A DNA stretch of 5,685 nucleotides from an uncultured Selenomonadaceae bacterium (GTDB taxonomy: Bacteria; Bacillota; Negativicutes; Selenomonadales; Selenomonadaceae): NCBI GenBank assembly GCA_905236255.1, contig CAJOPK010000212.1, positions 1 through 5,685 of the forward strand. Direction: 5' to 3'. A program made the position numbers and the translations under genes. Under the pieces are notes generated by a model. That model did not search any database. It saw only the letters and a program-made list of their open reading frames with translations, and was not told the DNA's origin. Positions within the stretch are counted from its first letter, which is position 1; each line of letters opens with the position of its first letter. This document shows positions 5,550 through 5,685 of the stretch, piece by piece.

Positions 5550-5685
5550 TCATTGTTTATCCTTAACTTTCGCCCAAGAATCCTTCAAACCGACAATACG
5601 ATTGAACACCAATTTTTCCGGAGTCGTGTCGTAATCGACGACAAAATATCCCAAGCGCAAAAATTGATAATGGGTGCCGGCTCCC
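5550..5685 (-). CDS. glnS: Glutaminyl-tRNA synthetase, C-terminal fragment (cut by window edge)
   Basis: The minus strand is open from the window edge and ends with TGA at 5552-5550, giving the last 44 residues of a protein. The tail contains YQFLRLGYFVVDYD, KLVFNRIVGLKDSWAKV and ends KDKQ. This matches the C-terminus of bacterial GlnRS, where FQFEREGYF...FNRTVGLRDTWAKV occupies the same place in the anticodon-binding beta-barrel domain. GlnRS charges tRNA-Gln with glutamine in one step. Genomes that have it may not need the indirect Glu-tRNA-Gln amidation route for glutamine, although both can coexist. The rest of the gene, including the catalytic domain, lies beyond the right edge. Its stop is 25 bases from the chosen tsaD start, consistent with a glnS-tsaD operon. 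Confidence 0.9.
   Translation of the reverse strand, partial: GAGTHYQFLRLGYFVVDYDTTPEKLVFNRIVGLKDSWAKVKDKQ

Noticed and set aside
5227..5634. Plus-strand open frame antisense to tsaD and glnS
   Set aside because: Both genes on the other strand are clearly recognisable; the translated sequence is Pro/Leu/Arg-rich shadow.
1..5685. CRISPR array, insertion sequence, attachment site or defence system
   Set aside because: No regularly spaced repeats, terminal inverted repeats, transposase or integrase motifs, or duplicated tRNA 3' end were seen; the tRNA is followed by its own terminator and housekeeping genes.

Overview
The window is a compact bacterial chromosomal segment whose recognisable genes nearly all serve translation: tRNA-Arg(UCU), peptide chain release factor 3 (prfC), tRNA-dihydrouridine synthase (dusB), the t6A37 enzyme TsaD and the C-terminal end of glutaminyl-tRNA synthetase (glnS). 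Interspersed are a small secreted protein, a hotdog-fold acyl-CoA thioesterase and a YbjN-like protein. Gene density is high, Shine-Dalgarno signals are clear (AGGAGG, AAGGGGAG, AAAGGAG), TTG is a favoured leucine codon and is also used as a start, and base composition is moderate with many AAAATTTT-type runs. This looks like core genome of a Firmicutes-type or related bacterium. A Negativicutes (Selenomonas-like) origin is my best guess, from the mix of a secreted adhesin-E-like protein, a YbjN-like protein, RF3 and GlnRS. The taxonomic call is inference only.

Layout. Positions 1-66 hold the ambiguous tail of an upstream gene. Positions 68-436 (+) encode a small secreted protein, followed by a weak terminator. 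Positions 479-648 form a self-contained tRNA unit: consensus-like promoter, tRNA-Arg(UCU) with encoded CCA, and an intrinsic terminator. prfC (665-2260, -) converges on that terminator from the other side. A 217-bp divergent intergenic region (2261-2477) carries a promoter in each direction. Then come the thioesterase (2478-2897, +) and the YbjN-like gene (2988-3437, +), closed by a strong terminator (3453-3504). dusB (3545-4546, +) runs head-on into tsaD (4514-5524, -), with a 33-bp overlap of the two coding 3' ends. glnS (5550-5685, -, truncated by the window edge) lies directly upstream of tsaD and is probably co-transcribed with it.

How the genes relate. TsaD makes t6A at A37 of tRNAs that read ANN codons, and the tRNA encoded here has U36-A37, so it is a predicted TsaD substrate. 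It also carries U17 and U20a in its D-loop, possible DusB targets. RF3 recycles class-I release factors. The thioesterase and YbjN-like gene have no obvious link to translation.

I did not find a novel multi-gene system, mobile element or CRISPR array. The points worth a second look are small: the dusB/tsaD overlap, the mutually exclusive hairpins between the tRNA and prfC, tandem TTGACA boxes before the thioesterase, the run of non-ATG starts, and an abundant TTCCGG/CCGGAA word.
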